From the NCBI GenBank assembly GCA_021521415.1, contig JAIQDT010001652.1, positions 404,067-468,066 of the forward strand: a stretch of DNA of 64,000 nt, given 5' to 3'. The translations under genes and the position numbers were made by a program. Position 1 is the stretch's first letter, and each line of letters begins with the position of its first letter. Below the pieces are notes generated by a model. That model ran no database searches and was not told the DNA's origin. It was given only the letters and a program-made list of their open reading frames with translations. Origin of the DNA: Bidens hawaiensis (Eukaryota > Streptophyta > Magnoliopsida > Asterales > Asteraceae). Shown here one piece after another: positions 33,873 through 46,359 of the stretch.

Positions 33873-34901
33873 TGTTGAGTCGGAAATTCACAAGGAAGAT
33901 TGGAATAGTCTCAACCTCCTCAAAGAAATGGCTAAGTATGGACTTCGAGCAAGCTTGGACTTTCGAGCACAGATATACTACCTCGAGCACGATGTCTTAT
34001 GCTTATAAGACTATCTTCTGGAATTTCTTCTAAGTGTTGAAGGCTTCGAGCAAGCTACACTTCATCAAGTAAGGATGTTCTTCATCGAGTATGGATTGTC
34101 AATCGAGCAAACAACTTGATCTATCCAGCTTAAACCAAGTATTTCGAGCATCTTGGTGGGTCGAGGATAGATACAATAAAGAAGATCTCAAATGTTCTAA
34201 GTATAACCTTCGAGCATGGTTCAATCCGAGCAAGATTCTGTACCCAAGTATACTGAAGATTGTTCACAATAAGTCATAAGGCAGGATTGAAGAGATTAAG
34301 AAAAACATGCTTGGTCGTGGAACATATTCGAGCAAAGCAAGGATAAGTTAAGAAGATTGAAGTCTGCTGGAGAAGAATAGTTTCTACTGAAAATATTCTA
34401 AGTAAAGTCTGCTCGAAGACTTGTTTCGAGCATGCTGTGCATTACAAGTCAGCTCGACAAGGAATTATCATACTCGAAGACTTGTTTACACTTGTATTTA
34501 TTTTTGCCATTCATTATGTAATCATTAGGGCTTCTAGAAGGAATGTCTGGCTTATAAATAGAATCCTATGTTTCCCACACAAGGGGACGAGACTTTACGG
34601 ATTACGAGAGCATAACCACCAGAGAGAATATTCCTCATTTATGCTACCTTGTACCGCCGTCACGAAACCCTAGAAATTCCATGCAACCTTAATCACTACT
34701 ATTAAACGATATATTAATATAAGTGAATCTTTGTCTACTGCTTCTTACTATTCATTACTGATCATTTATTTACATACCAATCTTCATTCCCAATCTTTGA
34801 ATATACTGATTCCACCGGTGTATTTAGAAGGCCTTTGGGTTATTAGATCTAGTGTGTTCTTGTTAACCACTATCGGTTTTGCACTAGGTCTGGTCCTGAC
34901 A
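33873..34901 (+). repeat. Probable 5' LTR followed by a primer-binding site
   Basis: The right end is fixed by CTGACA followed by AGTGGTATCAGAGC, a tRNA-Met type primer-binding site. The left end at TGTTGAGTCGG is a best guess. A TATA-like CTTATAAATAG lies at about 34550, as expected for U3/R. The U3 part is dense in TTCGAGCA words. Lineage is uncertain (Copia-like by length of about 1 kb). Confidence 0.6.
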
Positions 34902-34903
34902 AG

Positions 34904-34917
34904 TGGTATCAGAGCTG
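34904..34917 (+). other. Primer-binding site (tRNA-Met type)
   Basis: TGGTATCAGAGCTG two bases after the LTR end. Confidence 0.8.
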
Positions 34918-36573
34918 TGAGGCCCGGTTAAGGGGCTTGTATGCACATACGAAATAATAACATCATAATACATACGCATACAACTTGAAAACATCATGAT
35001 ACACCCACAAACATGAGGTAAACCTTATATCACACTCAGCATGTGCTTAAATACACCCTCGGGCCAAAACACATTATCCACTAATGTATTTAACATGATT
35101 TGTTCATGTTAACCGACAAGTTCTCGTAGAAGAAGTATGTGGAAGGAGGTCAAGTCATCACGAATAATGTCGGTGGTTTGGTACATTTTCAACATATATT
35201 ATCAATTGAAAATTGTTTACGTCTTCACTTTTATGTCCAATACTAATAAAGCAAAATTAGTATGATCGTTATTAGAGCCTGTAAATGGGCTACTAATAAC
35301 TTTTGAAAGGTGATTCAATAAGTAGAAAAAGATTACGAGAGGAAAAAGTAACCTCGTCTGGGTTATGTGTGGGAAAACTTGGGCTTATAGTCCCTTGTCC
35401 CAATCATAAATAATTAGCATAAAGGACTGGGGGGACATGTAGATGTAGCCCCAGGATTGGGCTTCTTGTAGGGGCCTAAGTTTAGATATGCTTGGGCCCT
35501 ATCCCATCCCATGACTCAGCCTAATAGTCCAACTTGTTAAGCCCAGTTTGGATAAGTAAAAATGAAGTCAACTCACTAGAGTTATAGCTCACCCACATTT
35601 TATAATATAGAACCAGGACCTTCACTTCTAACAAAGAAGATTTAAATTATCAAGATAATAAAGACAAAAGCAACTTCAACAACACTTCACCAGACAAATA
35701 AATCTTGGGTCAAGATCATGTTAATCAAGCGTTATCCTGCCCGACTAAGGTATTATCTTTTGAAATATGGTATGTTAGCCACTTGAATGGTTTAATGTAT
35801 GTTTCGGTCTCCCCAATTTTTCGCAGATAACAAAAGGGATCTGGCTAGGCCAGCCCAAGCGATTGGGCCCGAGAAATAAATGGGATGGGCTGCACTAAGA
35901 CATGGCAAGAGAAGTGGGTCCGGATAATGGGTTGCCCAGAACAAGTCCTTTACTATTATCGTAGACAATAAAAGCAAGGGGCTATGGAACTTGAAAATCC
36001 TACCTATAGATATGGGCCTAGGAATGGGCCAAAAAGAGAAAAGAGAGATTGGACAGTTTAGGTTTGAAGAAAGACAAACTAGAGCTGGACCGAGACGAGT
36101 CCATTACCCTTATCATAAATAATAAGGATAATAGACTAGAAGCCCTACAAAAGCCCAAGGACTTGAAGAGCCTACCTCGTAACTGGGATTCCAAGGTAGC
36201 CTACGAGCAAGCAAAGGATGGACAAGGCTAGAGGAAGCCCTACAAAAGCCCAAGGAAGGAAGCCCAAGTAAAAAAGATAGGATAAGAAGAAAGAAACCAA
36301 GTCAAATAAGAAAGGTGAAATCTTGGAGAAGTCTCCCAAAGATATTGTTTCCTTGATCAGAAAGAGAGAGAGAGGCTTGAGACAAGCATGCCCTGCGGTA
36401 TAAGTCGATATACGCCAGGTAAAAAGATGGAAGGTGAAGACTCAATGGAAAGGAAAATGATCCAGGGGATAATGAGTAGTAGAGAGTTAATAGAGAAACC
36501 CTCCATGTAAAAGAAAAGATCCTCTTCCTCCTTATATAATGGAAGAGAATCACTAGAGATGTCATAGAGTCTT
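34918..36573. other. Non-coding sequence after the primer-binding site, up to the Copia insertion
   Basis: No gag or other protein motif. Between about 35390 and 36260 there are many GGGCC/GCCCAA words, and the 20-mer GCCCTACAAAAGCCCAAGGA occurs twice (about 36138 and 36238). A TATA-like CCTTATATAATGG lies near 36530. It may be LTR material of another element. The next element begins at 36574. Confidence 0.4.
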
Positions 36574-37078
36574 TGAGAGAGCCGGTGAGGATCTAGATCT
36601 TATGATGACATCGATGAATTCGTTGTGTATGTATACGGTTATGATCGATTATGTTAACTGTGTGTATTGTGTGTATTGAGGGTGAATTTGGGCAGAGTAA
36701 CGAGAATGTAAGAGGAATAATCAGAACTGTTACATTAGAAATAGATTACAGGGGTATATATAGGGGATGACCTCATTCGTTAAGATAGACTTAACGAATG
36801 GGTCATTCGTTACATTATCCTAACGAACAAACAGACTTATTCGTTAATACATTTATCATAGTGAATAGCCTTCATTCGTTATATTCCATTCGTTAAGCAG
36901 GGTTAACGAATGGGACTTACAATAATACGAATGTGACACATTCGTTACAAGGTAACGAATCTTGTAACGAATGTGCCTTACAATTAGGCGAATGAGCATA
37001 TTTACATTAAACCCCCCTAAAAACTAAAACTATTACATTATCAGACGATAAAGACCGAAACGTACAAAATATGTATCA
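36574..37078 (-). repeat. 3' LTR of the Sirevirus-type element
   Basis: The plus strand reads TGAGAGAGCC ... ATGTATCA, delimited by the polypurine tract on its right. It differs from the other LTR by about a dozen substitutions and a short indel (by eye). It contains at least three perfect hairpins of ATTCGTTA/TAACGAAT type (36774-36800, 36887-36912, 36940-36960). Confidence 0.9.
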
Positions 37079-37092
37079 ACAAACTCCCCCTC
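37079..37092 (-). other. Polypurine tract of the Sirevirus-type element
   Basis: The minus strand reads GAGGGGGAGTTTGT directly before the LTR start TGATACATATTTTG. Confidence 0.85.
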
Positions 37093-37111
37093 GTCTCGAG
37101 CTCTTTATCCT

Positions 37112-40100
37112 TCATCTCTGGAACATCTTTGTCTTCCAGTCGTTACAACTATGAATATTGTATGCGTAACAAACTCGAACAACCTTATGAAACTGCATAG
37201 CAGGCTCGTAGTCGCATATGTTAGCAAATCTGATCTGACTTGTAAATAAAGCATCGTTGTCAGACTCAGATAAGTTAACCAGATACATCGGATCAATCAC
37301 ACGTATAGTCGTCGTGTTTGAACCGAAACCAAATACGATAACCGCTTCACATGTATGATTGTCATAATACCAATAATTAAACGAGGTGAATAGACTCTGA
37401 GGAAATGTCTTCATTGGAGCCCTCTTCATCGTCTTTGGCGGCTTTACTTGTAAAATCATCTTCCTCCAGCCTGTGCGTTGATCAATCTCATCAATGTACT
37501 TGTGAGTCGGCACCTGCAGCTTGAAGAACTTGAAACCAAAACGGGTTTCATGCAATAAATGAGCGTAGAACTACTCAGCCCACTGATCTTTCCCACGATT
37601 TACGAACGGTTTGTTGGCTAGTGTTCTAACGTCCCACCTTGGCATAGATAAGATATCGTGTGGGCGCTTAAAGTAATAAATACCGTGTTCCCATTTCACG
37701 ATATATACTTTAAGTTCAGAATCAAACTGCCATGCCACCAAATCACCTTTAACATCTTTGACAGACTTGTACTTCCTCATCTGGTATGCCGATGCTCGAG
37801 CCTAGGCCAATTTTACTTCCTCCTTTTCATGATATCGAAAGGCCTAGACATCTTGTTCATTCTCTGCATATCATGCCCAAACATACCCTCCAAAGCACAC
37901 TTCTGTTTTCTTTCTTTAGCCGATAGGTGACTTGTTTCAGCAGCTTTGTTCCACTTCTCAATTTCTTCACGTAAGCGACGTTCTGCTGCATCGAAATGTT
38001 CTATAGTGAAAAATGGAATACCTGAGTCGTTGTTGTTGTTATCAGTGTAAAACTCAGGGTACTCCTCAGCAGTAACATCCTCTACCTCCACTTCATCAAA
38101 TTCAGGCACATTCCCGTGTGGAATGCCTGTATTCGTACTTTCCTCAATCTTAACATCCACATCCACCTTCTTACCCAATTCCTCATCCTCCTCTTCGTTT
38201 AGATCCAGAAGCAAAGATATATGCTCTTTAGTCAATGAATGATCTACAAACTCGCCTTCTTCGATCTCATCAGCATTCACCATACTATACACAACCCCGT
38301 CTATCCCCACAAACAAAATCATGTTAGCTGGAATAATATCAATTGGCTTGGCTCTTGTGTAATCCTTGTATGGTACTATCTGCAAATTACAATCTCCAGA
38401 CCCACCACCAACACTCGTATCTGTCTTATTACCTGCCGACGGTGCAGAACTACCGCCCGGTTGCTGATCTACCCCACCTGTTCCATCCTGATCATCTTCA
38501 TCATTCTTTAATTTCTTCAACTCTTCATCTTTACATGTCAATTGAAGAATGTTCTCGTCTTGCTTATCTAATCACTCCCCCTGAGCAGCAACAAGGGCTC
38601 GAAGTTCCCTGTTTTCTCGTTGAATAAACTGAACATGTCGGTACATATTCTGTTGCGCTAGCTCATGTGCAACTCTGTCAGCCTGCATCTGTGTCTGTTG
38701 AAGATGTAACAGATTCATCATATGGAACCACTGAGCTTGGGGAGACATAACATAGAAATTAGGATGAACTGGTTGCATGGGACCCTGAGGGCGACTGAAA
38801 GTCATAAAGGAATGCTCAGGTCTTGGCAACTGTGTAGGTGTAGCTGGAGTCACTGCAGTAGTAGGTTGTGGTGTAGACATACAAGCCAAAACAGTTTGAA
38901 GAACATCACCAAATACAGGATCTGGTCTTGCAATAGTCATCAAAGTCATAAAAGGAGGAACTGGAGAAATCGGCATATGAATTGGAGTCGGAGATCGAGT
39001 AACTGTAGGAACAAAAATAGGAGTAGGAGATCGTGGAATACTCTGTGGTACAGAAGAAGCAGTAGCAGAAATAGATACTAAGCAGAGACAGAAGTAGAAC
39101 GCACAAACGGTTGACTAGGTATCTCAATACCTGAGCCTCTTCTAACCCGTTGCTTCTTAGGTTTCTCCCCCCTTTCCACCATCGGTTCTTTGCCTTTATG
39201 TTTACGTTTCTGAGCATAACTTAACTCAGCCTGTGGTCCTGGACCACCATCATCTCCACCATTTCCACCATTAACACCTTCACGCTCAGAGCCGAAATCG
39301 TCATGAGCCCAATGATCATTAGGTGGTGCTACATAATCAATATTTGCTAGATGACCGATCAAACGCTTATACTTTGGTCAATCTACAAGACTCTGACCTC
39401 TGTAAGATCGTAAACGTCTCATCATCTCAGCATTCATACAATCAAGCTTCATCACATCATCTTGATCTTTAATCAAATTAGGAAATAAATCATTGATCAT
39501 CATCTGCAGAAATCTTGGATACATGAGAAACTTGTGACGGCTCGTAAGATTTTCCTTCAAGTGATAATAAACCAATTCTGAGAAATTGAATGGTTTATTC
39601 AACACCAAGGCAACAAAAGCAGATTGTAGCATCACTTGGCACTCATCGAATCCACCCTTACATCCACCGAGACAATGTATCAACACGTGAAGCAAATACT
39701 TGTATTGTTCACACAAGTGTGCTTTGTTGTACATCGATCTACCTAAATCTCCATTATACTTTACTCGTCCAAACAAACCTCTAATCAATCCTTTATCAAA
39801 CTCACAACAATCATCAATCGTATCACGAAAGCCCAGTGAATCTCGAATCACCCCAACATCGATCACTACTCGTTTATCTTGAATCTCAGCTTCAATCTGA
39901 TTCTCAATTTCGTTCAACTTAGCTATATCCCAGAAAGCGCGTATAATACTCTCATATACGACTGCAAGAGTAGAAATGGCCTTATATATCCTAGAGCGAA
40001 TTAAGAAATGAATCATTCCTCCAAAGATCAGTGAATCTTCAAAGTCGGTTTCCAAAAAGGCACAGATGTTGTGGCTCTTGTTCCATGATAATAGTACAGG

Positions 40101-40217
40101 AGCTTGTTCCTCATGTTGATCTTGATCTTGAGGCTGTTGTTCAGGGTTAGCCTCGTGATTTTGCTCAGGAATAAGGTTTTGAATATTCTTGTCTACCATT
40201 TCTGTTTGAACAAACAT
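37112..40217 (-). pseudogene. Third coding region (env position) of the Sirevirus-type element, broken
   Basis: A nearly continuous 3.1-kb coding region lies between the pol spacer and the polypurine tract. Order on the minus strand: an N-terminal conserved part (40199-39378) with SIIRAFWDIAKLNEIENQIE, VVIDVGVIRDSLGF and FLMYPRFLQMMINDLFPNL; a basic, Gly-rich linker with KRKHKGKEPM and KKQRVRR (39362-39080); a Pro-rich and then Gln-rich coiled-coil part (38976-38572); an acidic segment (38541-37813); and a C-terminal globular part (37780-37112, WQFDSELKVYIVKWEHGIYY). Breaks: stops at 39378 and 38572, frame changes near 39080 and 37800. The N-terminal pattern recurs in Asteraceae transposon-annotated proteins as I remember them. 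No signal peptide or clear membrane segment is seen, so an envelope role is not supported. The basic stretch could be a nuclear signal. Confidence 0.7.
40206..40217 (-). promoter_or_regulatory. Possible 3' splice site before the third coding region
   Basis: The minus strand reads TTTATGTTTGTTCAG followed by ACAGAAATGGTAGAC. The pyrimidine-rich run plus CAG could be an acceptor that places the start at the Met at 40199. A spliced subgenomic RNA would explain expression of a region far from the 5' LTR. Sequence alone cannot show use. Confidence 0.3.
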
Positions 40218-40224
40218 AAACTTT

Positions 40225-42944
40225 AGTAAGCTGTTTAATAATATATTACTGATTTAACGAATGTCTATCTCATTCGTTAAATGGTTAAATCGAATGAGAC
40301 ATTCGTTATACATTAAATATATTTCATTCGTTATTAGTAACGAATCAAATGATATATTAAATCATTCGTTATCATAACGAATCTGATGTTGATTATATTA
40401 ACGAATCAACTCTGATTTGTTACCTTATTCGTTATCAATCTGACTGTCCATTCGCTACCTTAGCGAATCTGATAGTCATTCGTTAACCATTTAACGAATC
40501 TGATTTGATTGACTAACGAACCTGATTTAAACATTCGTTATGACAGTAACGAATCTGAATTAATTTCCTATTTGACTATCAGGAGTCAAAGATCAATTGA
40601 TTTTGACTATTCACAGTCAAAGACGATGAATATCAACAATGTATCAGTCAGTTTCTTAACACTTTTCACAATTAACCTCAATGACGATAGTCGAAAATCG
40701 GTTTATAGCATTAATCAACGATCATCGATCCTAATTTTGATTAATATGAAATGTGTTTAATTGTTCATTTATAACCAATTCACAAATCACTCAGTTAATC
40801 TCTAAACACCTTATGAAACTTCATGAATCTCATATAAGTGAGATCGTATTTACCTGTAGAGCACAACTATATCAGTGAATTGAGCAAAGAAACAAGTAAA
40901 AGATTCTTAGAAAATTTTGCAAGAGTTTCTCTTAGGGTGGTGAAGAAATAGGAACAGGCGAATGAAAGGCCATTCGTCTGCCCTTGGGATTATAAACCCA
41001 ATAATTTCACGCGTTCCAAGGTCATTCGTTCAAATTTTGAACTAACGAATGGCCTTATTCGTTAACTTAAAAGAACCTTATTCGTTATCCTTATAACGAA
41101 TCTGACTCTATTCGTTATATGAAAACTTATTCGTTAAAGAGATAAAATGAATACGATCTTCATTTGTTAATGAGTAACACGATAATTCACCATATTCGTC
41201 AACTTGATAACGAATCATAGTGACATTCGTTAAGATTTTAACGAAAGATACAATATCATTCCATTCGTTAACTGTTCACACGAATGTGTTCTATTCGTTA
41301 TGCACAACGGAAGCGATTGACGTTTATAACGAATGAGAAACTCATTCGTTATGTTTAAATAACGAAAGGCTTTACATTCGTTAAACTAAGTAATGAATCA
41401 TCAATCCTCCTTAACGAATGAGATAAAGATCTCATTAAGGAATTAAATAATAGTAAAACCAATTAGAGTTTTAATGAATTAAATAAGATTAAAAACCAAT
41501 TAGAGTTTTTAATGAATACATTAGATATCCCGATCAAAGATCGGTACGGTTTAACTTAAACGGATTTTTTACGTTAACATCAATTGATACCAATTGAAAG
41601 TTACATTAAGCATGATTAACTTAAATCTTTTGGGGATAAACCTTTTTCCTTTTTCCTTTCGAATAATTCGCCAGCTTGGTAAATCGAAAATAAAGCAGAA
41701 AAACAAAATGTTTTTGTATTTTAGAAATCTTTTTCAAACCAATAACAAGTGAAACAGTAAATAATTAAGCTACCGAAGCAAAAACATATTTTTGTGAGTC
41801 AAGCAGGGAATCATATTGACCAAAATTTCCGTCCATACCATTTTTACTTTCAGCTTTTATTATGACTGATGTTAAGTCGATTATTGGTATTGTTGTCCAC
41901 TTAAATCTTCGAACAAATATTTCAGAACTTTCAGTGATATTATTAATTTGTTCAACTAGGCACAAATATCGGAAATAATTAGTTCAAATCTTGATTCAAG
42001 CGTAGTTTGATTTTCTCCAAATCACCCCAACTTAACTTAAACCTTAAAACCAATTTGATGAAAAGTGATTGTTTTTAAGTAATCATAGTCCGTAATCCCC
42101 ACTACAAGACATACCCCTGTTATCAAGCAATACCCTAAGGTCCGTTCCCATGGATGAGTATGCACGATTTCGTCTGTCGGTTTGCAGACATTGTATCCTT
42201 TGTGGTCCGTTTCTTAATGGTAATAAGACGCGAGCAAGGGGAGAATGTATGACTCACAGCGTGGTTTGATCAAGTCTGTAATTCATTTTGTACATGAAGT
42301 ACATTTTGCGATCAAGTTTAGAAACCTAAGCAGTTTCACCGAAGGTTCGCTTTTTCAAGCATTTTTAATATTCATCGAAATGAATACCAGATGTAAAACC
42401 GCATAAAGACCCAATGGTGTCAGGAACCTTAAAGCATCCCATCGATACAGGATTTAAGGCCACAAGACCATACATCGCTGAAGCATTAACCACCAACTAG
42501 ACACTATTAATAAAATTGTTTTCAAATTGATTAGAAGGCTTGAGTATGGCCAGATTATTACATTTCTGCCATCATCATCAAGACCTTATATAGAACTAAT
42601 CTCCTAGAGTATTTAGCAATTTTATGTTTATATCACTTAATAGTCCATACTTGTTTGTCAAAAGACCTACCAATACATCAATGCAATTAAGCACACAGTC
42701 TTTTATTACTTACTTTTTACTGGACTTAGGAGCAAATGATCAATGTACTATCATTTTCCCTTTTTTTTTCTTCTAAATTCATTTTGAGGAGTATTTTTCA
42801 ATGTTTTTGAATTTATTAATGTTTTTGGAGTTTTTAATTTTCTCTGTACAAACATAAAAACACAATCTTTTTGGATTTTATATTTTCTCCCCCTAAAAAC
42901 AACAAAAATTGAACTAAAAACAAGAAAATACCAAATAAATTGAT
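40225..42944 (-). other. 2.7-kb spacer between pol and the third coding region
   Basis: No convincing coding sequence. The part nearest the third coding region (40240-41430) is very rich in ATTCGTTA and TAACGAAT in both orientations, the same word that fills the LTRs and the 5' leader. The part at 41440-42740 shows no such enrichment and nothing recognisable. Confidence 0.7.
40240..41430. repeat. Cluster of ATTCGTTA/TAACGAAT inverted words
   Basis: Dozens of copies of ATTCGTTA and its complement TAACGAAT, often as close inverted pairs with short loops. No longer constant unit is seen, so this is not a simple tandem satellite. Confidence 0.85.
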
Positions 42945-44400
42945 TCAACCAAGCTTTTGAATCTCTTTCAAAGTTTTTAAACCATTTATACCCAGCAAAT
43001 ATTGAAAACGTGTTTTGTCAAACACTTTGGTATAAAGGTCAGGCTTTTGAAAATCCGTGTGTATTTTATCAAGTATAAAGTGATAATGGATTTCAATGTG
43101 TTTGGTTTTCGAATGGTGAACCGGAGTTTTGGTGATAGATACAGCGGCAGAATTGTCAATAAAAATAGGAGTAGTAAGAAACTTCAAACCGTAATCCCGC
43201 AAATGTTGCTGGATCCAAAGAACTTGTGAACAGCAACTCGAGGCTGCCACATACTCCGCTTTGGCTGTAGAAGTTGAGACCGTTGTCTGCTTCTTACACT
43301 GCCAGGAAACAAGCCGGTTTCCTAAGAACTGACAACCCGCTGTCGTAGACTTGAAATTGATCTTGCATCCCCCATAGTCCGAATCAGTAAAAGCGGTGAG
43401 ATCAAACTTATCGTCCTTGGGGTACCACAACATGATGTCGGGATTTCCCCTCAGATAATGTAAGATGCGCTTTACTGCTGCCAGATGAGTCACTCGGGGA
43501 CTCGATTAGTACCTGGCACACAAACAAACAGCAAACATAATATCAGGTCGAGATGCAGTCAAATACATAAGAGATCCTATCATTGCTCGATATAGGGTTG
43601 GATCTACTGTATCCTCCAATTCATCCGGTGATAAATTTTGATCCACGGGAAGAGGTGTCGAAGGAGTTTTGCCGTCGGATATCTTGAATCGGCTCAAGAC
43701 ATCGTTCACATATTTCGTCTGATGGATAAAGATCCCGGTATTAGACTTGTGAACCTACAATCTTAAGAAAAAGCTCATCTCTCCCATCGAACTCATCTCA
43801 AATTTGGTTTGCATCGTCTTCTCGAAATCTTTACACAGGCTGTCGTTTGTCGAACTGAAAATAATATCGTCCACATAGATTTAGACGAGGAGTAGATCAT
43901 CACCAACGTTCTTATAAAACAAAGTACAATCCACAGTTCCCCTCTTGAATCCGCTTTCTATCAAATGGTCAGCCAACGTGTTGTACCAGGCTCTCGGGGC
44001 CTGATGTAAACCATAAAGAGCCTTGTTTAATCGATAAACACGCTCTGGAAAATCTGGATCCTTGAAACCAGGAGGCCGCTTCATGTACACTTCCTCATGA
44101 ATAGCTCCGTTTAAGAACGCCGATTTCATATCCATTTGATAAACCTTAAAATTTTTATAGGCTGCATAGGCAAGAAAAATACGTATAGCCTCCAGTCGTG
44201 CCACAGGAGCATATACTTCAGTGTAATCAATGCCTTCTTGTTGATTGTAATCAAGAACGAACAATCGTGCCTTATTTCTCACGATTACCCCTCAATCGTC
44301 CTTTTTGCACTTAAAAACCCATTTGGTCGGAATAGCCGTTTTCACACGATCGGGTTTATCAATTAAGTCCCATACACCCAGTCGAATAAACTGTTGCAGC
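42945..44400 (-). pseudogene. Copia reverse transcriptase-RNase H, interrupted by stops
   Basis: Copia RT motifs in order: [47 protein letters not shown] (first catalytic Asp), [21 protein letters not shown], and the catalytic YVDD box at about 43866-43877. RNase H follows with TDSDYGGC, STAKAEY and IDNSAAV (catalytic acidic residues visible) and ends at 42945 with KTLKEIQKLG. The reading frame is constant over the whole stretch and is broken by in-frame stops at 44292-44294 (TGA), 43881-43883 (TAA, just before YVDD), 43755-43757 (TAG) and 43506-43508 (TAA). It copies element RNA to DNA in the virus-like particle when intact. This copy is inactive. Confidence 0.95.
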
Positions 44401-45143
44401 TCCTCCTACATCGCTTCAACCCAAGACGGTTCCTTAAGTGCCATCGTGACATTGTTGGTTCAATCTGTGATAGAAAGTAGGTGTATTGTGCAATACTAAG
44501 GATACCCGAATAGTGCAAATCCGCATAAACACATACTGTCGAATCCTCAGTAGGAGATAAGTTACGTCAACCGTATCATCACATACATTAGCTAATTGGT
44601 GTCTTGTACGAACCCCGTCGTTCACATCACCAATTATCTGTTCTTGCGGATGATTAGAGTGTATCTTTAAGGAAGGATTAGCAGGTACAGATACGTGGTG
44701 TCTAAAGAGACAGTTGGTGATTCATCAACAATTAGAATCGGCTCGTTTGTATCTAGAGCTTCATCTAATGGAACAGACGATGAATCAACAAAATCAGCAT
44801 CATCAGAGGATTCAGAAACCTCATTTGATGTTTCTGATACATTAGGAGAGTCATCTACATCGACCGAAGAAGACCTTGGAATAGGAAGACATTGTTCTTC
44901 CAAATAAGATCTAATGAAATCTTCAGGTACTTCTTCAACCACTGACGTAAACGAATTAAACAACCCGTCGTAATCGAACATCCAATCGGGACCCGTACCA
45001 GTTGGCGGAGTAGTATAACTTTGGCAATCAACGTGGTACCATTCTTCCATACAACCAGAAGAGATATTGAAGATCCGTTTCTTAGGAGAATTGTATCCCA
45101 AAAAATAACCCTCAAAAGCTTTTTCATCAAACTTTTCCAGCAT
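44401..45143 (-). pseudogene. Integrase C-terminal part and linker to RT
   Basis: Starts with KFDEKAFEGYFLGYNSPKKR, the tract that follows the integrase core in Copia polyproteins. A Ser/Asp/Glu-rich linker follows (SSSVDVDDSPNVSETSNEVS and onward), also usual for Copia between integrase and RT. It is one frame off from the upstream integrase core, so a frameshift lies near 45140. The region at 44430-44660 leading into RT is in poor condition. Confidence 0.75.
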
Positions 45144-45939
45144 CTCTCTTCAATAGAGTACACGGACACCTGAACGGTTCCAAATACTTTAAGTTCAGCT
45201 TACGATTGTTCAGAAGCTCGTAACTCGTCTTCTTAAACCTTTTTACAGTTAGTACGTGATTCAGCGTGTAACACGCCGTATTCACATCTTCGTTCCAGAA
45301 TTGAACGGGTAGCTTTGAGTCAGCAAGCATCGTTCTCGCATCTTCAATCAACGTACGATTCTTTCTTTCAGATACACCATTCTGTTGAGGAACATAAGGC
45401 GCACTAAATTCCCAATGAATTCGTTTCTGAATACAGAAGAAATCCAATACATTATTCTTAAATTCAGTTCCATTATCACTACGAATTCATCTCACTTTCG
45501 GTTTGTAAAGTGATTCAATCTTCGAGATAAGATTCTGAATTAAGATAGTTGTCTGATCTTTCGATCCCATAAATAACACCCATGAGTATCTTGAGAAGTC
45601 ATCAGTAACAACCAAGCAGTACAGATCACCCACGATACTATCACGATTCACTGGACCGAAGAGATCCATATGAAGTCGTTCTAATGGTGTAACAATCGAG
45701 TTGAATGACTTGCTTGGATGTGACTTCTTCTTTTGTTTCCCTTTCTTGCAAGCGACGCAATGATCATTAATCTTGAAATTCTTAAGGGATACCCCATCCA
45801 CCAACTCATTTGAAATGAGAAAATTCATCTTGCGTATGTGAATGTGTCCCATGCGTCGATGCCAAAGGATAGAATCCTTTTCGGTTGCTTTTGACACGAA
45901 ACATGTAGCCGAGGGTGAAACATTGACATTACAACTCAT
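45127..45939 (-). pseudogene. Copia integrase, zinc-binding and catalytic core
   Basis: The N-terminal HHCC zinc site is seen as HRRMGH and CVACKKGK (45865-45740). The core has HMDLFGPV (first catalytic Asp), SDNGTEFKN (second Asp) and NGVSERKNRTL (catalytic Glu), so the D,D(35)E signature is present. An in-frame TGA at 45487-45489 falls just before SDNGTEF. The frame is the same on both sides of it. When intact it would insert the DNA copy into the host chromosome. Confidence 0.95.
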
Positions 45940-45963
45940 GTCTAGTACATAAATATCATTTGA

Positions 45964-46350
45964 TCAAGGTAATCGCATGACAACCATGTCTTCAGGAATC
46001 GTGTGTCCCGGTTGAAGGATTACACATTCCTTATCTGTGAAAATTGTGATAAATTTCTTCTCACATATCTGCGACACGCTCAACAGATTATGATTCACCT
46101 TTTCCCAATAATTAACTTTTTCAAATGTCACTTTCCTGTTTGAAACTTCTCCCTCCTTTGTAATCATCCCATCGTTGTTACCAGCAAATGCCACATAACC
46201 CCCTTGAATATATTTGACGTTATTTAGAAGATCCAGGTTGCCGGTGATATGCCGAGAACATCCACTATCCAATATCCACTTGTGGCTTGATCCGGATCTA
46301 GTGAACTCTGAACAACAAGGTAAAAAGATTAGTTCAAAAAGGCAGCCCAA
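45964..46350 (-). pseudogene. Copia aspartic protease
   Basis: KWILDSGCSRHITGN carries the DSG active site (Asp codon about 46267-46269) with the usual Copia context, followed by VAFAGNNDGMI and NHNLLSVSQICEK. The frame closes with TGA at 45964-45966, in frame with the integrase segment that follows, so the stop interrupts one polyprotein. The protease would process Gag-Pol in the particle. Confidence 0.9.
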
Positions 46351-46359
46351 GCCTCAGTC

